From Corynebacterium heidelbergense (GTDB taxonomy: Bacteria; Actinomycetota; Actinomycetes; Mycobacteriales; Mycobacteriaceae), in the NCBI RefSeq assembly GCF_028609845.1, contig NZ_CP063191.1, positions 930,001 through 994,000 of the forward strand: 64,000 bases of DNA. Direction: 5' to 3'. Shown piece by piece: positions 46,861-55,999 of this stretch. Each line of letters opens with the position of its first letter. The stretch's first letter is position 1. The position numbers were made by a program, and so were the translations under genes. The notes under the pieces were generated by a model, which did not search any database, was not told the origin of the DNA, and worked only from the letters and a program-made list of their open reading frames with translations.

Positions 46861-47280
46861 GAGAGGGGATTCTCCCGGCAAAAGCGACAGGTTGCGGTGG
46901 GTCGCATCCACTGTACGGGTCTAACGGGTGCCGGGGGCGGCTCAGTTTTGCCGGGCTCAGGTGTCCGCTCTGGGTCTCGCGCGGTGGCGCCTATTGACGG
47001 TTCTTCCTTTCCCCTTGGATCTGAAACTTCAGACGTAGATGACCCCAGTCATCGGCACTCTCCTTACCAGCGGAGGGTCAACGGCTGGCGTCGATACCCG
47101 CAACCCCAATCGTGCGGTGCCCGTGGGTCAACCGGAAAGGCCGAGTGGACGAACTTCCCACGCGGAGGTCACAGACTAAACTCCCCGGGGACCGTTACAA
47201 GCCAGGGCGATTGAATGGACACTTCTTGGACACTTTGCCTGTCTTGGTCCGGCCGTGTTCACTGTCTCTGCTGGTCGTTG
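46861..47280. other. 420 bp without a recognisable gene
   Basis: Upstream part holds the presumed promoter of the small membrane protein (TACAGT at 46915-46910, minus strand). The rest has short open frames in several phases but no protein-like sequence, no start with ribosome site and lower GC than its surroundings. The sequence GGACACTT occurs twice within 20 bp near 47220. I see no terminator for the tRNA here. Confidence 0.6.
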
Positions 47281-47354
47281 TGCCCCAGGTGAGACTCGAA
47301 CTCACACTGGACGGGTTTTGAATCCGTTGCCTCTGCCAATTGGGCTACTGGGGC
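47281..47354 (-). tRNA. tRNA with anticodon CAA (Leu by the code), short variable loop
   Basis: A full cloverleaf of 74 nt folds on the minus strand: acceptor GCCCCAG paired with CTGGGGC, D-arm GCCC-AATTGGCAGA-AGGC type, anticodon arm ACGGA-TTCAAAA-CCCGT, T-arm GTGAG-TTCGAGT-CTCAC and discriminator A. CCA is not encoded. Reading position 33 as the second T gives anticodon CAA. The variable loop has only about 5 nt, unlike ordinary class II leucine tRNAs, and the last anticodon-stem pair is A31-C39. The tRNA call is firm; the amino acid is less so. Confidence 0.85.
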
Positions 47355-47440
47355 GCGAGTTGGAATCTTAGCCGACCATCGTTACCGCCCAAAAACCACC
47401 TGCCCATACGCGGCCGATGGGGCCTGTTCCACCCGTGAAC

Positions 47441-47446
47441 TACACT
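47441..47446 (+). promoter_or_regulatory. -10 box of polA (leaderless start)
   Basis: TACACT, 7 nt before ATG 47454, with no ribosome site in between. Confidence 0.6.
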
Positions 47447-47453
47447 CGCACCC

Positions 47454-50087
47454 ATGACTCCGGCGGACGCGAACGACAAGCCCACGCTACTGCTCCTCGA
47501 TGGCCACTCCCTGGCGTTCCGTGCCTTCTACGCCCTTCCAGCAGCCAACTTCTCCACGACCGGTGGCCAGCACACCAATGCGGTCTACGGTTTCCTGGGG
47601 ATGTTCCTGGGGTTGATGGATAACGAGCACCCCACCCACGTCGCCGCCGCTTTCGACCTGTCCGGGCCTACGTTCCGGGAGGAGAAGTTCCCCGAGTATA
47701 AGGCGCAGCGCCCGGCCCCGCCGCAGGAATTCCGCGGCCAGGTCGATCTCATCCGGGAAGCCCTGCAGAGTCTGGGCATCGCCACGCTGGATTACGAGGC
47801 CCACGAGGCCGACGATGTCATCGCCTCCCTGGCCACCCAGGCGCAGCGGGCCGGAATGCGCACCCTCATCTGCACGGGGGACCGGGACTCGCTGCAGTTG
47901 GTCAGTCAGGACGTCACCGTCTTGTACACCCTCAAAGGCGTGTCCGATCTGCACCGGTTTACGCCCGAAGCCGTGGAGGAGAAGTATGGGGTGGCCCCCG
48001 CCGCCTACCCGGACCTGGCCGCCTTGCGGGGGGACACTAGCGATAACATGCCGGGGGTTCCTGGCGTCGGGCCTAAAACGGCGCAGAAATGGATCAACGA
48101 GTACGGCAGCCTGCAAGGGGTGATCGACCACATCGACGAATTCAAAGGCAAAGTGGGCACCAGCCTCCGTGAGCACATTGACGAGGTCACCCTCGCCCGC
48201 GAGATCACCGAAATGGTGCGCGACCTGCAGTTAGTGGATTCCCTGGAGGATCTGCGCCCCAAACCGGTCGACGCGGGGCAGACGCTGCAGTTCTTCGAAC
48301 GCTTGCAGTTCGGCTCCAACCTTCGCAACCGGGCCTTCCGCATCATGGGCGTGGAATACGAGGACACCACCGTGCGCCCCATCACCGTGGACACCCCCGA
48401 CCGCGGAAAACTGGCCTCGTGGCTGTCCAAGAACCTGGGTTACCGCCCCAAGGGCACCACCGCACCGGGTCCTGCCGCCGTGTGGGTCGCCGGGGAGCAG
48501 CTCGCCATCGTAGGTGGGGAAAACCACGGCGTGCTGCTGGACCTCGCGGATTCCGCGGAAAAGGACGAGGGCGCCGTCCGTCATTGGCTCGCGGATCCCG
48601 GTTCGCCGAAATGGGTGCACGACGCCAAAAGCAGCGCGCACCAGCTACACGCGCAAGGGCTGCACCTGGACGGCGTGGAGCACGATGCCGCCATCGCTGC
48701 GTATCTACTGCGTCCCGACCTGCGCACCGGGGAGCTGGCAGATGTGCTGCAGCGTTACGCCGGACGCGACCTGCCCGGCAACGCCAGCCCCCTGGACTGC
48801 GCCCAGGCCGTCGCCGAGCTCACCGGGATCCTCGCCGCCGAGCTCAACAACAACGACTTGGCCGAACTCTACTTCGACCTTGAGCTCCCCCTGACCATGA
48901 TCCTCGCCCGCATGGAAACCGCCGGCATTGCGGTAGACCGGGAGGCCCTGGAGGACCTCTCCTCCGACTACGGGGCCAAGATCGACGAGGAGGTCACCGC
49001 CGCGCGCCAGGAGGTAGATCGGCCGAAGCTCAACCTCGGCAGCCCCAAGCAACTACAGGAGGTGCTGTTCGAGGACCTCGACCTGCCCAAAACCAAGAAG
49101 ACGAAGACGGGTTACTCCACCGCCGCGGGGGAACTGGAGAAACTAGCCGCGCACACCGACCACCCCTTCCTGCGGCACCTCATGGCTCACCGCGAGTACC
49201 AAAAGATGAAGACAACCATCGACGGGCTTATCGAGGCCATCGCCGAGGACGGTCGGATTCACACCACCTTCAACCAACGCGGTGCCGCGACGGGGCGGTT
49301 ATCCTCCGTGGAACCCAACCTGCAGAACATTCCGGTGCGCACGGACGCCGGACGGCGTATCCGAGAGGCCTTCAAAGTGGGGGAGGGATACGAAACCCTG
49401 CTCACCGCCGATTACTCCCAGATCGAGATGCGGGTCATGGCCCATTTATCTGAGGACGCCGGACTCATCGAGGCCTATACCCGCGGCGAGGACCTCCACA
49501 ACTTCGTGGGCTCCAGGGTTTTCGACGTCCCCGTGGATGCGGTAACTCCCGAACTGCGGCGGCGGGTGAAAGCCCTCAGTTACGGGCTGGTGTACGGTCT
49601 GTCCGCATTTGGGTTATCGCAGCAGTTGAAGATCTCCGGCGGCGAGGCCAAACGCATCATGGAGAACTACTTCGAACGGTTCGGCGGGGTGAAGCGATAC
49701 CTGGACCAAGTTGTGGAACAAGCCCGGGAGGATGGCTACACCCACACCCTCTACGGGCGGCGCCGGTACCTGCCGGAGCTAACCTCCGCCAACCGAGTGG
49801 CCCGGGAGAATGCCGAGCGAGCCGCGCTGAACGCACCTATCCAGGGCACCGCGGCAGACATCATCAAGCTCGCCATGATCCGGGTGGACCGCAGCCTGCG
49901 GGAAGCCGGGCTGAAAACTCGCGTGCTGCTCCAGGTGCATGACGAGCTAGTCCTGGAAGTGGCACCCGGGGAGCTGGAGCGGGCGAAGGAGTTGCTCGTG
50001 GAGCAGATGGACAATGCCGCGAGCCTGCGGGTGCCGCTGGACGTGTCCGCGGGGGATGGGGAGAACTGGGATTTGGCGGCGCACTAG
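47454..50087 (+). CDS. polA: DNA polymerase I
   Basis: Repair and Okazaki-fragment polymerase, 877 residues. The N-terminal 5' nuclease domain (residues ~5-290) has LLLDGHSLAFRAFYAL, YEAHEADDVIA and GDTSDNMPGVPGVGPKTA. The middle region keeps the exonuclease fold but lacks the acidic residues (VWVAGEQLA where DTET is expected; EHDAAIAAYLL), so no proofreading is expected, as in other actinobacteria. Polymerase motif A is D653 in DYSQIEMRVMAH, motif B is RRRVKALSYGLVYGLSAFGL and motif C is D830 in QVHDELVLEV. ATG 47454 lies 7 nt after TACACT. rpsA follows after 300 bp. Confidence 0.97.
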   Translation: MTPADANDKPTLLLLDGHSLAFRAFYALPAANFSTTGGQHTNAVYGFLGMFLGLMDNEHPTHVAAAFDLSGPTFREEKFPEYKAQRPAPPQEFRGQVDLIREALQSLGIATLDYEAHEADDVIASLATQAQRAGMRTLICTGDRDSLQLVSQDVTVLYTLKGVSDLHRFTPEAVEEKYGVAPAAYPDLAALRGDTSDNMPGVPGVGPKTAQKWINEYGSLQGVIDHIDEFKGKVGTSLREHIDEVTLAREITEMVRDLQLVDSLEDLRPKPVDAGQTLQFFERLQFGSNLRNRAFRIMGVEYEDTTVRPITVDTPDRGKLASWLSKNLGYRPKGTTAPGPAAVWVAGEQLAIVGGENHGVLLDLADSAEKDEGAVRHWLADPGSPKWVHDAKSSAHQLHAQGLHLDGVEHDAAIAAYLLRPDLRTGELADVLQRYAGRDLPGNASPLDCAQAVAELTGILAAELNNNDLAELYFDLELPLTMILARMETAGIAVDREALEDLSSDYGAKIDEEVTAARQEVDRPKLNLGSPKQLQEVLFEDLDLPKTKKTKTGYSTAAGELEKLAAHTDHPFLRHLMAHREYQKMKTTIDGLIEAIAEDGRIHTTFNQRGAATGRLSSVEPNLQNIPVRTDAGRRIREAFKVGEGYETLLTADYSQIEMRVMAHLSEDAGLIEAYTRGEDLHNFVGSRVFDVPVDAVTPELRRRVKALSYGLVYGLSAFGLSQQLKISGGEAKRIMENYFERFGGVKRYLDQVVEQAREDGYTHTLYGRRRYLPELTSANRVARENAERAALNAPIQGTAADIIKLAMIRVDRSLREAGLKTRVLLQVHDELVLEVAPGELERAKELLVEQMDNAASLRVPLDVSAGDGENWDLAAH

Positions 50088-50387
50088 GTTTGGGGGCCCT
50101 CAACCCGCAATCTTCGGGTCGCCTGACGCCTGCAACTCAGCGCTACAGCCTCACCTGCGGCAAGTACATTTGATGGCGTTTGCACAGCTCACCCCCAGGC
50201 GTGTAGCCTGTAATCCGTTGTGCGCCTTGACTGGCTGCAAGCTCGGGGGTAACGGCTACCGAACAGCCCAGACACCGTGGTTAGGGCTGTTCCCACCTTG
50301 CCCCCTTCAGCAGCCAGGCGATCATCGCGCCGCATGCAATCTAACTGTCCATTTCGAGTTTCAATCCGTTTCGGAGATCCCTTCCAT
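50088..50387 (+). promoter_or_regulatory. rpsA upstream region, 300 bp
   Basis: No gene is visible. Candidate promoters are TTGCAC (50180-50185) with an 18 bp spacer to TAGCCT (50204-50209), and TTGACT (50227-50232) with 17 bp to TAACGG (50250-50255). Either would leave a long 5' leader of 130-170 nt for rpsA, in contrast to the leaderless genes around it; S1 autoregulation through such a leader is known in enterobacteria and only conjecture here. Confidence 0.35.
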
Positions 50388-51848
50388 ATGCCAACCACTA
50401 ACGCCCCTCAGGTCGCCGTCAATGACATCGGCTCCGCTGAGGACTTTCTTGCCGCCATCGACGCCACCATCAAGTACTTCAACGATGGTGACATTGTCGA
50501 AGGCACCGTCGTAAAGGTCGACCACGACGAAGTCCTGCTGGACATCGGATACAAGACCGAGGGCGTGATCCTCTCCCGCGAGCTGTCCATCAAGCACGAC
50601 GTGGACCCGGGCGAAGTGGTTGAGGTCGGCGACGTCATCGACGCCCTCGTCCTCACCAAGGAGGACAAGGAAGGGCGCCTTATGCTCTCCAAGAAGCGCG
50701 CCCAGTACGAGCGCGCATGGGGGGCCATCGAGGAGCTCAAGGAGAAGGACGAGCCTGTCACCGGCACCGTCATCGAGGTCGTCAAGGGTGGCCTCATCCT
50801 GGACATCGGCCTCCGCGGCTTCCTGCCCGCCTCCCTGGTGGAAATGCGCCGCGTTCGCGACCTGCAGCCGTACATTGGCCAGCAGATCGAGGCCAAGATC
50901 ATCGAACTGGACAAGCACCGTAACAACGTCGTGCTGTCCCGCCGGGCTTGGCTCGAGCAGACCCAGTCCGAGGTCCGTTCCGAGTTCCTCCACCAACTCC
51001 AAAAGGGCCAGGTCCGCAAGGGTGTTGTGTCCTCCATCGTGAACTTCGGCGCCTTCGTCGATCTCGGCGGTGTCGACGGCCTGGTGCACGTCTCCGAGCT
51101 GTCCTGGAAGCACATCGACCACCCCTCCGAGGTTGTCACCGTCGGCGACGAGGTCACCGTGGAGGTCCTAGATGTGGACCTCGACCGCGAGCGCGTCTCC
51201 CTCTCCCTGAAGGCGACCCAGGAAGACCCGTGGCGCGTCTTCGCCCGTACCCACGCGATCGGCCAGATCGTACCGGGCAAAGTCACCAAGCTCGTGCCCT
51301 TCGGCGCATTCGTGCGTGTGGAAGAGGGCATCGAGGGCCTCGTGCACATCTCCGAGCTCGCCGAGCGCCACGTGGAAGTTCCCGACCAGGTCGTCGGCGT
51401 TGGCCAGGACGCCATGGTCAAGGTCATCGACATCGACCTCGAACGTCGCCGCATCTCCCTGTCCCTCAAGCAGGCCGATGAGGACTACACCGAGGAATTC
51501 GACCCCTCCAAGTACGGCATGGCCGATTCCTACGACGAGCAGGGCAACTACGTCTTCCCCGAGGGCTTCGACCCCGAGACGAACGAGTGGCTTGAGGGTT
51601 ACGACGAGCAGCGTCAGGAATGGGAGGCTCGCTACGCCGAGTCCGAGCGCCGTCACCGCCTGCACACCGCTCAGATCGAGCGCAACCGTGCTGCTGCGGC
51701 TGAGGCCGGTGCCGAGAACGAGGGCAGCTACTCCTCCGATTCCCGCTCCGAGTCCAGCCAGTCCTCCTCCAGCGAGGACACCGGAACGCTGGCATCCGAC
51801 GAGCAGCTGGCCGCCCTTCGCGAAAAGCTGGCCGGTGGCGCAGAGTAA
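50388..51848 (+). CDS. rpsA: 30S ribosomal protein S1
   Basis: RNA-binding ribosomal protein of 486 residues with four S1 (OB-fold) domains starting near residues 34, 120, 205 and 290 (GDIVEGTVVKV, GTVIEVVKGGLILDIG, KGVVSSIVNFGAFVDLGG, PGKVTKLVPFGAFVRVEEG). The last ~120 residues are an acidic, Ser/Glu-rich disordered tail, as usual for actinobacterial S1, which is shorter than the six-domain E. coli protein. ATG 50388 follows GGAGATCC at 8-11 nt; the open frame upstream is not coding. A strong terminator follows about 50 nt after the stop. Confidence 0.97.
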   Translation: MPTTNAPQVAVNDIGSAEDFLAAIDATIKYFNDGDIVEGTVVKVDHDEVLLDIGYKTEGVILSRELSIKHDVDPGEVVEVGDVIDALVLTKEDKEGRLMLSKKRAQYERAWGAIEELKEKDEPVTGTVIEVVKGGLILDIGLRGFLPASLVEMRRVRDLQPYIGQQIEAKIIELDKHRNNVVLSRRAWLEQTQSEVRSEFLHQLQKGQVRKGVVSSIVNFGAFVDLGGVDGLVHVSELSWKHIDHPSEVVTVGDEVTVEVLDVDLDRERVSLSLKATQEDPWRVFARTHAIGQIVPGKVTKLVPFGAFVRVEEGIEGLVHISELAERHVEVPDQVVGVGQDAMVKVIDIDLERRRISLSLKQADEDYTEEFDPSKYGMADSYDEQGNYVFPEGFDPETNEWLEGYDEQRQEWEARYAESERRHRLHTAQIERNRAAAAEAGAENEGSYSSDSRSESSQSSSSEDTGTLASDEQLAALREKLAGGAE

Positions 51849-51899
51849 TAACTCCGCACCATCCGGGCGGGTGGTCTGCCACCGCCCATGAAACAACTT

Positions 51900-51927
51900 A
51901 AGGCCCCGCACACGATAGCGGGGCCTT
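51900..51927 (+). terminator. Strong intrinsic terminator of rpsA
   Basis: Perfect 10 bp stem AAGGCCCCGC / GCGGGGCCTT with loop ACACGATA, followed by TCTC; the stem ends in TTT on the 3' side. It lies 51 nt after the rpsA stop and its A-rich 5' side may also serve the opposite strand. Confidence 0.85.
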
Positions 51928-52056
51928 TCTCATGCACATCGGCGAAACCGCCCAGGTAGCCTTCGAGTCCCTACAGCCATGTTCACTGCGGGCGTCGTTG
52001 CTTGTCCCAGGCGGGAAAATTGGCCGCGCTCTGCAAGCACTCTCTTTACTTCTCAG

Positions 52057-53250
52057 TTACCGCCGCAAATATGCGTCCAGTCGTCGCAGGGCCTCCTCTA
52101 CCGCCCCACGGTCCTTACAGAAGCTGAACCGCACCAGCGAAGAGAAGATCGGGTTGCCAGGATCGTCGACGAACGCCGTCACCGGGATTCCAACCACCCC
52201 CGCTTCATACGCCAGAGTATGTACTGCTTGTGGTGCGTCTCCAAGATTCCACGAGGACACATCCGCCACCGCGAAATACCCGGCGTGGGGATCGCACACC
52301 TCGGCCCCCAGATCTCGCAACCCGTTGACGAGGGCATCCCGATTGAGCTGTAGAGTATCGCGCAACCGTCCGACCCCGCCATCGCATTCGTTGAGCCCAA
52401 CAGTAACCGCAGGCTGCATAGGGGCCGCTCCGGCGTAGGTCATGAACTGCTTAGCTCGCAGAATGGCCTCGATGAGCGGTTCTGGAGCCAATGCCCACCC
52501 AGTTTTCCACCCGGTAATGTTGAAGGTCTTGCCTGCGGAGGAGGCGACGATAGTGCGCTCCCGCATTCCCGCGCTTTCCGAGATCGAATGGTGTGACGCG
52601 CCGTCGAAAACGAGTCGCTCGTAAACCTCGTCCGAAAGCACCAGCGCACCAGCATCCCGGGCAGCCGCGGCGATGGCTGACAGTTCCTCTGCGCTGAGAA
52701 TGGCTCCGGTCGGATTATGCGGAGAGTTGATGATGATCATTGCGGCCCGATCGTCCTCCCCGCGCCCCATAATTGCGTTCCGGATCTCGGTTGGGTCTAG
52801 ACGCCAATTGCCGCGCGCATCCGGGCGTAGCGCCACGGTGGTTCGCCGCGCCCCCGCCAGGGAGATCGCAGCCTCGTAGGAATCGTAGTAGGGCTCCACG
52901 ATGACCACCCGTTCCCCGGGCTCGACAAGTCCGATCACCGCAGCGGCGATGGCCTCCGTAGCACCGACGGTGACCAAACACTCCGTCCGGGGATCGAAGT
53001 GTTGGCCAGTCCGCCGGGCTCGCTCATCCGTAATGGCCGAGCGCAGTTCCATCGTGCCGCGCCCGGGAGCATACTGGTTGTTCCCGATAGCGATCTGGTG
53101 TTGCGCTTCCTCCAGTACAACCCGCGGCGCGGGAAAATCCGGAGCACCTTGTCCTAGGTTGATGCTGCCGGTTTCTGCTGCGAGGGCAGACATGGTGGCG
53201 AAGATCGTCTCACCGTAGTGCCGGAGGCGGTTGACTCCGCGGTTGTGCAT
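52057..53250 (-). CDS. Class I/II pyridoxal-phosphate aminotransferase
   Basis: A 397-residue fold-type I PLP enzyme. Motifs: INLGQGAPDFPAPR near residue 33, VGATEAIAAAVIGLVEPG near residue 93, INSPHNPTGAILS near residue 166, LSDEVYERLVFDG near residue 198 and the cofactor lysine in VASSAGKTFNITGWKTGWAL near residue 232. The pattern resembles succinyldiaminopimelate transaminase or kynurenine/methionine-type aminotransferases (YbdL, CCBL), so the substrate is open. ATG 53250 follows GGAG at 6 nt; the longer frame to 53511 runs through a perfect hairpin and is rejected. Convergent with rpsA and downstream of htdX on the same strand. Confidence 0.9.
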   Translation of the reverse strand: MHNRGVNRLRHYGETIFATMSALAAETGSINLGQGAPDFPAPRVVLEEAQHQIAIGNNQYAPGRGTMELRSAITDERARRTGQHFDPRTECLVTVGATEAIAAAVIGLVEPGERVVIVEPYYDSYEAAISLAGARRTTVALRPDARGNWRLDPTEIRNAIMGRGEDDRAAMIIINSPHNPTGAILSAEELSAIAAAARDAGALVLSDEVYERLVFDGASHHSISESAGMRERTIVASSAGKTFNITGWKTGWALAPEPLIEAILRAKQFMTYAGAAPMQPAVTVGLNECDGGVGRLRDTLQLNRDALVNGLRDLGAEVCDPHAGYFAVADVSSWNLGDAPQAVHTLAYEAGVVGIPVTAFVDDPGNPIFSSLVRFSFCKDRGAVEEALRRLDAYLRR

Positions 53251-53278
53251 GGGATGCTCCGTCTGAGATCGGGAAAGG

Positions 53279-53315
53279 GTGTGGGAGGGCTGCCCCGAAG
53301 GCAGCCCTCCCACAC
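53279..53315 (-). terminator. Perfect 16 bp inverted repeat between htdX and the aminotransferase gene
   Basis: Arms 53279-53294 and 53300-53315 are exact reverse complements with a CCGAA loop. On the minus strand it follows htdX by about 120 nt and is followed by ACCCTTTCCC, a poor U-tract. It could be a terminator for htdX or a structure in the aminotransferase leader. Confidence 0.55.
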
Positions 53316-53432
53316 TAGCGAACTGTTTACTGTCGCCTGAGAAAGGTTCCCGGTCAACCGAGCAGAATTCTGGGTCGACGTCACTAACTTCTTCGCCGGT
53401 TCCGTACAGAGAGGATATCCAGATCCCCGTCG

Positions 53433-54380
53433 CTACAAGTTTAGACTCTCGATCGCTCCCGTGGCATGCAGGGTCTCCAGCTTGGAGGCCTTGCGCAACT
53501 GGATCTGCCACCCCTTCTGGGCGGACCCGTCGGTGAATACGGCCACGGTGCCGGGCAACGTTACGGGCTTCGCGAACTCCACGCTAAACCGTGCCGCCGG
53601 GGGAATCTGACCCTCAAGCACCGCCAGCATCGTCGCCGCAGACCACATCCCGTGCGCGATCACGCTGGGGAAGCCGAAGGCCTTGGCTCCCACGCCGGAC
53701 ACGTGGATCGGGTTCTTGTCCCCGGACGCGTTGGCGTACACCTTGATGTCCGCTGGGGTGACGCGAACCGTGGAGGTGGGGGTGGGGTCGGCGGGTAATT
53801 GCGCAGCCGGAAGGATGCGCCCGTCGGTCTTTTCCTTGCCTCCCAGGGTGGAAGAGCTCGACAGCTTCGCACCCTTGGAAAGGAACCCGCTGGTCTGCTT
53901 CCACACCACGTCACCGTCCACGGAGACGGTGGTAACGAGGTCGATCAGCAACCCCTTCGTGTGCTCCCGCAAGTTCTCCGCGTGGACGGAGAAGTCCACG
54001 ACATCGTCCACCGTGAGCGGGCGGGTCTGCTCGATCACGTTGGTCAGGTGCACCACGCCCACTGCCGCAAAGGGAAAGTCCTTCGCGGTGAGCACCTTCA
54101 TGACGATTGGGAAGGACAGCACGTAGGGGTAGGTCAGCGGCAGCTCGTTGTTCAGGCGCAGGCCCGTAGAACTGGTGTATGCCGCCAGGTGGGACACGTC
54201 CACCTTCACGCCGGTGACTTGGTAAGCCGTCTTCGGGTTTGCCTTGGCAGAGCGCTTGGTCCCCACCACCGGAAGCATGTCCTTAACGGCGCTGCGGTAT
54301 TCCTCCATCAGCACCGGGATGTTCTTGAGCTCCTGGTAGGTGACGTGAGCACCCTGGGTCGGCTTTTGTTGTGCACTCAC
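53433..54380 (-). CDS. htdX: MaoC-like (3R)-hydroxyacyl-thioester dehydratase, HtdX-like
   Basis: A hot-dog-fold dehydratase of about 315 residues acting on 3-hydroxyacyl thioesters. The C-terminal half has the hydratase-2 motif (ANASGDKNPIHVSGVGAKAF, with the D and H near residues 224 and 229) followed by IAHGMW; the N-terminal half is a degenerate second hot-dog. It resembles mycobacterial HtdX (Rv0241c), which also sits beside fabG4 and fadA2. The start is uncertain: ATG 54392 directly abuts AGAGGAG with no spacing, so GTG 54380 is preferred. It is 26 nt downstream of fabG4 on the same strand. Confidence 0.85.
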   Translation of the reverse strand: MSAQQKPTQGAHVTYQELKNIPVLMEEYRSAVKDMLPVVGTKRSAKANPKTAYQVTGVKVDVSHLAAYTSSTGLRLNNELPLTYPYVLSFPIVMKVLTAKDFPFAAVGVVHLTNVIEQTRPLTVDDVVDFSVHAENLREHTKGLLIDLVTTVSVDGDVVWKQTSGFLSKGAKLSSSSTLGGKEKTDGRILPAAQLPADPTPTSTVRVTPADIKVYANASGDKNPIHVSGVGAKAFGFPSVIAHGMWSAATMLAVLEGQIPPAARFSVEFAKPVTLPGTVAVFTDGSAQKGWQIQLRKASKLETLHATGAIESLNL

Positions 54381-54406
54381 TTGAAAACTCATCTCCTCTA
54401 GGGTCT

Positions 54407-55756
54407 CTACGCGCCCAGCAGGGATTGACCGCACACGCGCACAACGTTGCCCGTCACTGCGGAGGAGGCGGGGGCGGCGAAGTAGGCGATGGCCTCCGCA
54501 ACGTCAATGGTCTGCCCGCCCTGCTGCATGGAGTTCATCCGGCGTCCGGCCTCGCGGGTGGCAAACGGGATGGCGGCGGTCATCTGGGTCTCGATGAAGC
54601 CCGGGGCCACAGCGTTGACGGTGATGTTCTTCTCGGCCAGCTTCTCGGAGAGGGCCTCCACCATGCCGATGACAGAAGCCTTGGTCAGCCCGTAGTTGGT
54701 CTGCCCGCGGTTACCGGCGATACCGGCGATGGAGGATACGCCGATGACGCGTCCGCCCTCAGCCAGGCCGCCATTGTTGACCAGCCCCTCGGTGATCCGC
54801 ACCGGGGCGATGATGTTCACGGCCATGACGGAGTTCCACCGGCCGTCGTCCATGTTGGCCAGCAGCTTGTCCCGGGTGATCCCGGCGTTGTGGACGATGA
54901 TGTCGATCTTGCCGCCGTGGCGCTGCTCCGCATGCTCCTTGAGCCTGTCGGCAGCGTCGGGGGCGGTCACGTCCAGCGGCAGGGCAGTACCGCCGACCTT
55001 GTTGGCGGTAGCGGTCAGGCCGTCGCCGGCAGCGGGGATGTCCACGCAGATCACCTTGGCGCCATCGCGGCCCAGGATCTCTGCAATGGTCGCGCCGATA
55101 CCGCGGGCAGCGCCGGTAACCACGGCGATCTTGCCCTCGGAGGGGCGGTTCCAATCGGCGGGCGCGGTGGCGGCGTCCTTACCAATACGGATGACCTGCG
55201 CATCGACATAGGCGGACTTGCCGGACAGAAGGAACCGGACGGTGGATTCCGCACCGGAGAGATCCTCTGCAGCATCGGGGGCCACGTACACGAGCTGGGC
55301 GGTGGCGCCACGGCGCAGCTCCTTGGCCACGGAGCGGGTGAAGCCCTCCAGGCCGCGCTGGACGATGTGCTCGTCGGCGTTGTCGATGAGCTCCGGGGTG
55401 GTGCCCAGCACCACGACGCGGCCGGAGGGGGCGATCTTGCGCATCAGCGGGTTGAAGAACTCGTAGATCTTGCGCAGATCCTCCGGGCGGGTGATCCCGG
55501 TGGCGTCGAACACAATGCCGGCCACCTTATCGTCGCCCGCGGCGTTGACTACCTGGTAGTCGGTGCCCAGCATCTCCTTCAGCCGGTTGACCAGGCGACC
55601 TTCACCACCGATCAGAACCCGGCCGTCCAGGGCGGGCTTGCCGGCTTCGTAGCGGTGGAGCTCCTCCGGCTGAGGCAGGCCCAGCTTAGGGGCCAGAAAC
55701 TTCCCTGCACCCGACTTGATGAATTGGGAGTAGAGATCTTGGTTGGAGGACGACAC
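54407..55756 (-). CDS. fabG4: 3-oxoacyl-thioester reductase, FabG4 type
   Basis: A 449-residue short-chain dehydrogenase, nearly twice the length of ordinary FabG. The first ~200 residues form a flavodoxin-like domain without a complete nucleotide-binding motif; the second half is the active SDR with [16 protein letters not shown] near residue 217, [30 protein letters not shown] with the YxxxK pair, and [10 protein letters not shown]. It resembles the NADH-using high-molecular-weight FabG4 of M. tuberculosis (Rv0242c). GTG 55756 follows AAGGAGAATTAC, a clear ribosome site. Together with HtdX and the divergent thiolase it forms a fatty-acyl chain-modification set. Confidence 0.92.
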   Translation of the reverse strand: MSSSNQDLYSQFIKSGAGKFLAPKLGLPQPEELHRYEAGKPALDGRVLIGGEGRLVNRLKEMLGTDYQVVNAAGDDKVAGIVFDATGITRPEDLRKIYEFFNPLMRKIAPSGRVVVLGTTPELIDNADEHIVQRGLEGFTRSVAKELRRGATAQLVYVAPDAAEDLSGAESTVRFLLSGKSAYVDAQVIRIGKDAATAPADWNRPSEGKIAVVTGAARGIGATIAEILGRDGAKVICVDIPAAGDGLTATANKVGGTALPLDVTAPDAADRLKEHAEQRHGGKIDIIVHNAGITRDKLLANMDDGRWNSVMAVNIIAPVRITEGLVNNGGLAEGGRVIGVSSIAGIAGNRGQTNYGLTKASVIGMVEALSEKLAEKNITVNAVAPGFIETQMTAAIPFATREAGRRMNSMQQGGQTIDVAEAIAYFAAPASSAVTGNVVRVCGQSLLGA

Positions 55757-55999
55757 GTAATTCTCCTTAGTGAAGTAGCATTCTGAGATAGGGCTGCATA
55801 CCAGGTTAGGCGATTTTCGCGCGGCACATCGCGGCAACCAGCCACGTACCCGCCGTGGGCCTAACAATGTATGTTCGCAGCTGTAACCTTACGGTGTGAC
55901 CTAGCGCACCGGTGCCTGCGGCGCGCTCGACGCCGCAGGCGGGACATTACCTAGGCGCTAACGAACACTCGACCAACTTCTTCGGAGTGAATAAAGAAC
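55757..55999. promoter_or_regulatory. Divergent fabG4/fadA2 control region with an inverted repeat
   Basis: No gene. It must hold both promoters. A perfect 10 bp inverted repeat (GCCTGCGGCG at 55914-55923 and CGCCGCAGGC at 55931-55940, 7 nt loop) lies about 60 bp before fadA2. It may be an operator or a leader hairpin; it is not followed by a T-run. A GGAG ribosome site precedes fadA2 at about 12 nt. Confidence 0.5.

Noticed and set aside
46897..47321. Short open frames in the 46.9-47.3 kb gap
   Set aside because: No protein-like composition, no ribosome sites and no recognised motif.
50277..50387. Upstream extension of S1
   Set aside because: ATG 50388 has a ribosome site and matches the S1 N-terminus; upstream is leader sequence.
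53251..53511. N-terminal extension of the aminotransferase to 53511
   Set aside because: It would translate a perfect 16 bp hairpin and has no family likeness; ATG 53250 has a good ribosome site.
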